A stretch of 64,000 nucleotides of DNA from Burkholderia sp. (GTDB taxonomy: Bacteria; Pseudomonadota; Gammaproteobacteria; Burkholderiales; Burkholderiaceae): NCBI GenBank assembly GCA_031253835.1, contig JAIRVP010000002.1, positions 26,143-90,142 of the forward strand, in the 5' to 3' direction. Position numbers and translations under genes: made by a program. The notes under the pieces are model-generated. The model did no database searches. It saw only the letters and a program-made list of their open reading frames with translations, and was not told the origin of the DNA. Each line of letters opens with the position of its first letter. Within the stretch, counting starts at the first letter, position 1. Below are positions 63,727 to 64,000 of this stretch, piece after piece.

Positions 63727-63780
63727 CGCCACGCTGTGCGACGAAGGGCTACGCAATGCTTGTGTAGCCCTTCGTCGTTT
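63727..63780. terminator. right direct repeat and strong bidirectional hairpin
   Basis: CGACGAAGGGCTACGCA / TGTGTAGCCCTTCGTCG (17-bp stem, one mismatch, loop ATGCT) followed by TTT. It ends the PAAR transcript and faces a converging gene fragment. The segment is the second copy of the repeat at 61759. Confidence 0.75.
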
Positions 63781-63792
63781 CCAGGCCGGTTT

Positions 63793-63898
63793 TCAGTTGG
63801 CCGGTTGGGCAGGGATCCCCGCCCCGATCCGCATCACATGCGCGGCACGCAACGTCTCGCCGAACATCTTCCCCATCGCTGCACTGACCTTCCCCCTC
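63793..63898 (-). pseudogene. 3' end of a minus-strand gene cut by an insertion sequence
   Basis: Reading leftward from the IS edge, an open frame of about 34 codons with strong third-position GC ends at TGA (63793-63795): GKVSAAMGKMFGETLRAAHV and then MRIGAGIPAQPAN. I do not recognise the family. No start is present before the transposase region, so the gene appears truncated by the insertion. Confidence 0.45.
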
Positions 63899-64000
63899 TG
63901 AAGTATCCCACTGTAAAGTTAGTGGCAAGGCCGCAGGAGAAACCTTGTCATGAAGAAATCGCGGTTCAGCGAAGAGCAGATTATCGGGGTGCTGAAGGAA
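63899..64000 (+). mobile_element. left end of an IS3-family insertion sequence
   Basis: Non-coding lead starting near TGAAGTATCCCACTGTAAAG, then a typical IS3 OrfA start. The exact terminal repeat cannot be fixed because the right end is outside the window. Confidence 0.65.
63950..64000 (+). CDS. IS3-family transposase OrfA (5' end only)
   Basis: The first 17 codons (MKKSRFSEEQIIGVLKE) are present before the window ends. This is the characteristic beginning of IS3-family (IS407/IS51-like) OrfA helix-turn-helix proteins. GCAGGAGA lies 8 bases before the ATG. Confidence 0.8.
   Translation, partial: MKKSRFSEEQIIGVLKE

Overview
The window is GC-rich, gene-dense bacterial DNA whose gene order and protein sequences look like chromosome 1 of a Burkholderia, most likely a Burkholderia cepacia complex member. 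This is an inference from pilM-Q-aroKB, ugpBAEC-Q, gltBD, thiOSGE, mla, murA, a long his cluster with marC inside, tatABC, petABC-sspAB and the recognisable protein sequences; no search was run. About 1-60,500 is ordinary housekeeping chromosome. About 60,700-64,000 is accessory in character.

Layout. 1-2,740: end of cyaY facing mrcA (PBP1A) across a shared terminator. 2,955-9,874: a compact type IV pilus/competence set (pilM, pilN, a pilO/pilP-like fusion, pilQ) with start/stop overlaps, then aroK, aroB and dgt. 9,965-15,033: glycerol-3-phosphate uptake (ugpB-A-E-C, ugpQ). 15,203-16,841: ompW on the minus strand, then a Y1/RAYT transposase-like gene whose HUH motif has become QVQ. 17,130-23,385: glutamate synthase gltBD. 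23,446-24,494: a small membrane protein and a lower-GC stretch with no recognisable gene. 24,495-31,796: a sodium:alanine/glycine symporter, thpR, dadA, an MFS carrier, a short-chain dehydrogenase lacking its catalytic Tyr, and an SbmA/YddA-type ABC exporter with a GC-poor core.

32,032-35,756: thiamine operon behind a TPP riboswitch. A 40-codon open frame with a strong ribosome-binding site lies between riboswitch and thiO and overlaps its start; thiE carries a degenerate ThiD-like N-terminal half. 35,841-42,242: the mla phospholipid-transport genes (mlaF, E, D, A, C, B), a second ABC exporter pair and a BolA protein. 42,257-51,358: murA and the histidine operon hisG-D-C-B-(marC)-H-A-F-I-E, with hairpins before and after hisA. 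51,430-60,502: a DUF4870-like membrane protein, a HIT hydrolase, tatABC, a DegS-like protease, a Nif3-like protein, the cytochrome bc1 complex (petABC), sspAB and tRNA-Thr(TGT).

60,741-64,000: a cysteine synthase-like PLP enzyme, then a two-gene cassette (a Tla3/DUF2875-like type VI secretion effector adaptor and a PAAR spike protein). The cassette sits between two imperfect direct repeats of about 49 bp, each able to form a hairpin, 1,968 bp apart. After it come a truncated minus-strand coding end and the start of an IS3-type insertion sequence that runs off the window. The repeat-bounded Tla3-PAAR cassette, the dead RAYT, the thiO leader frame and the two protein fusions are the points most worth a second look.
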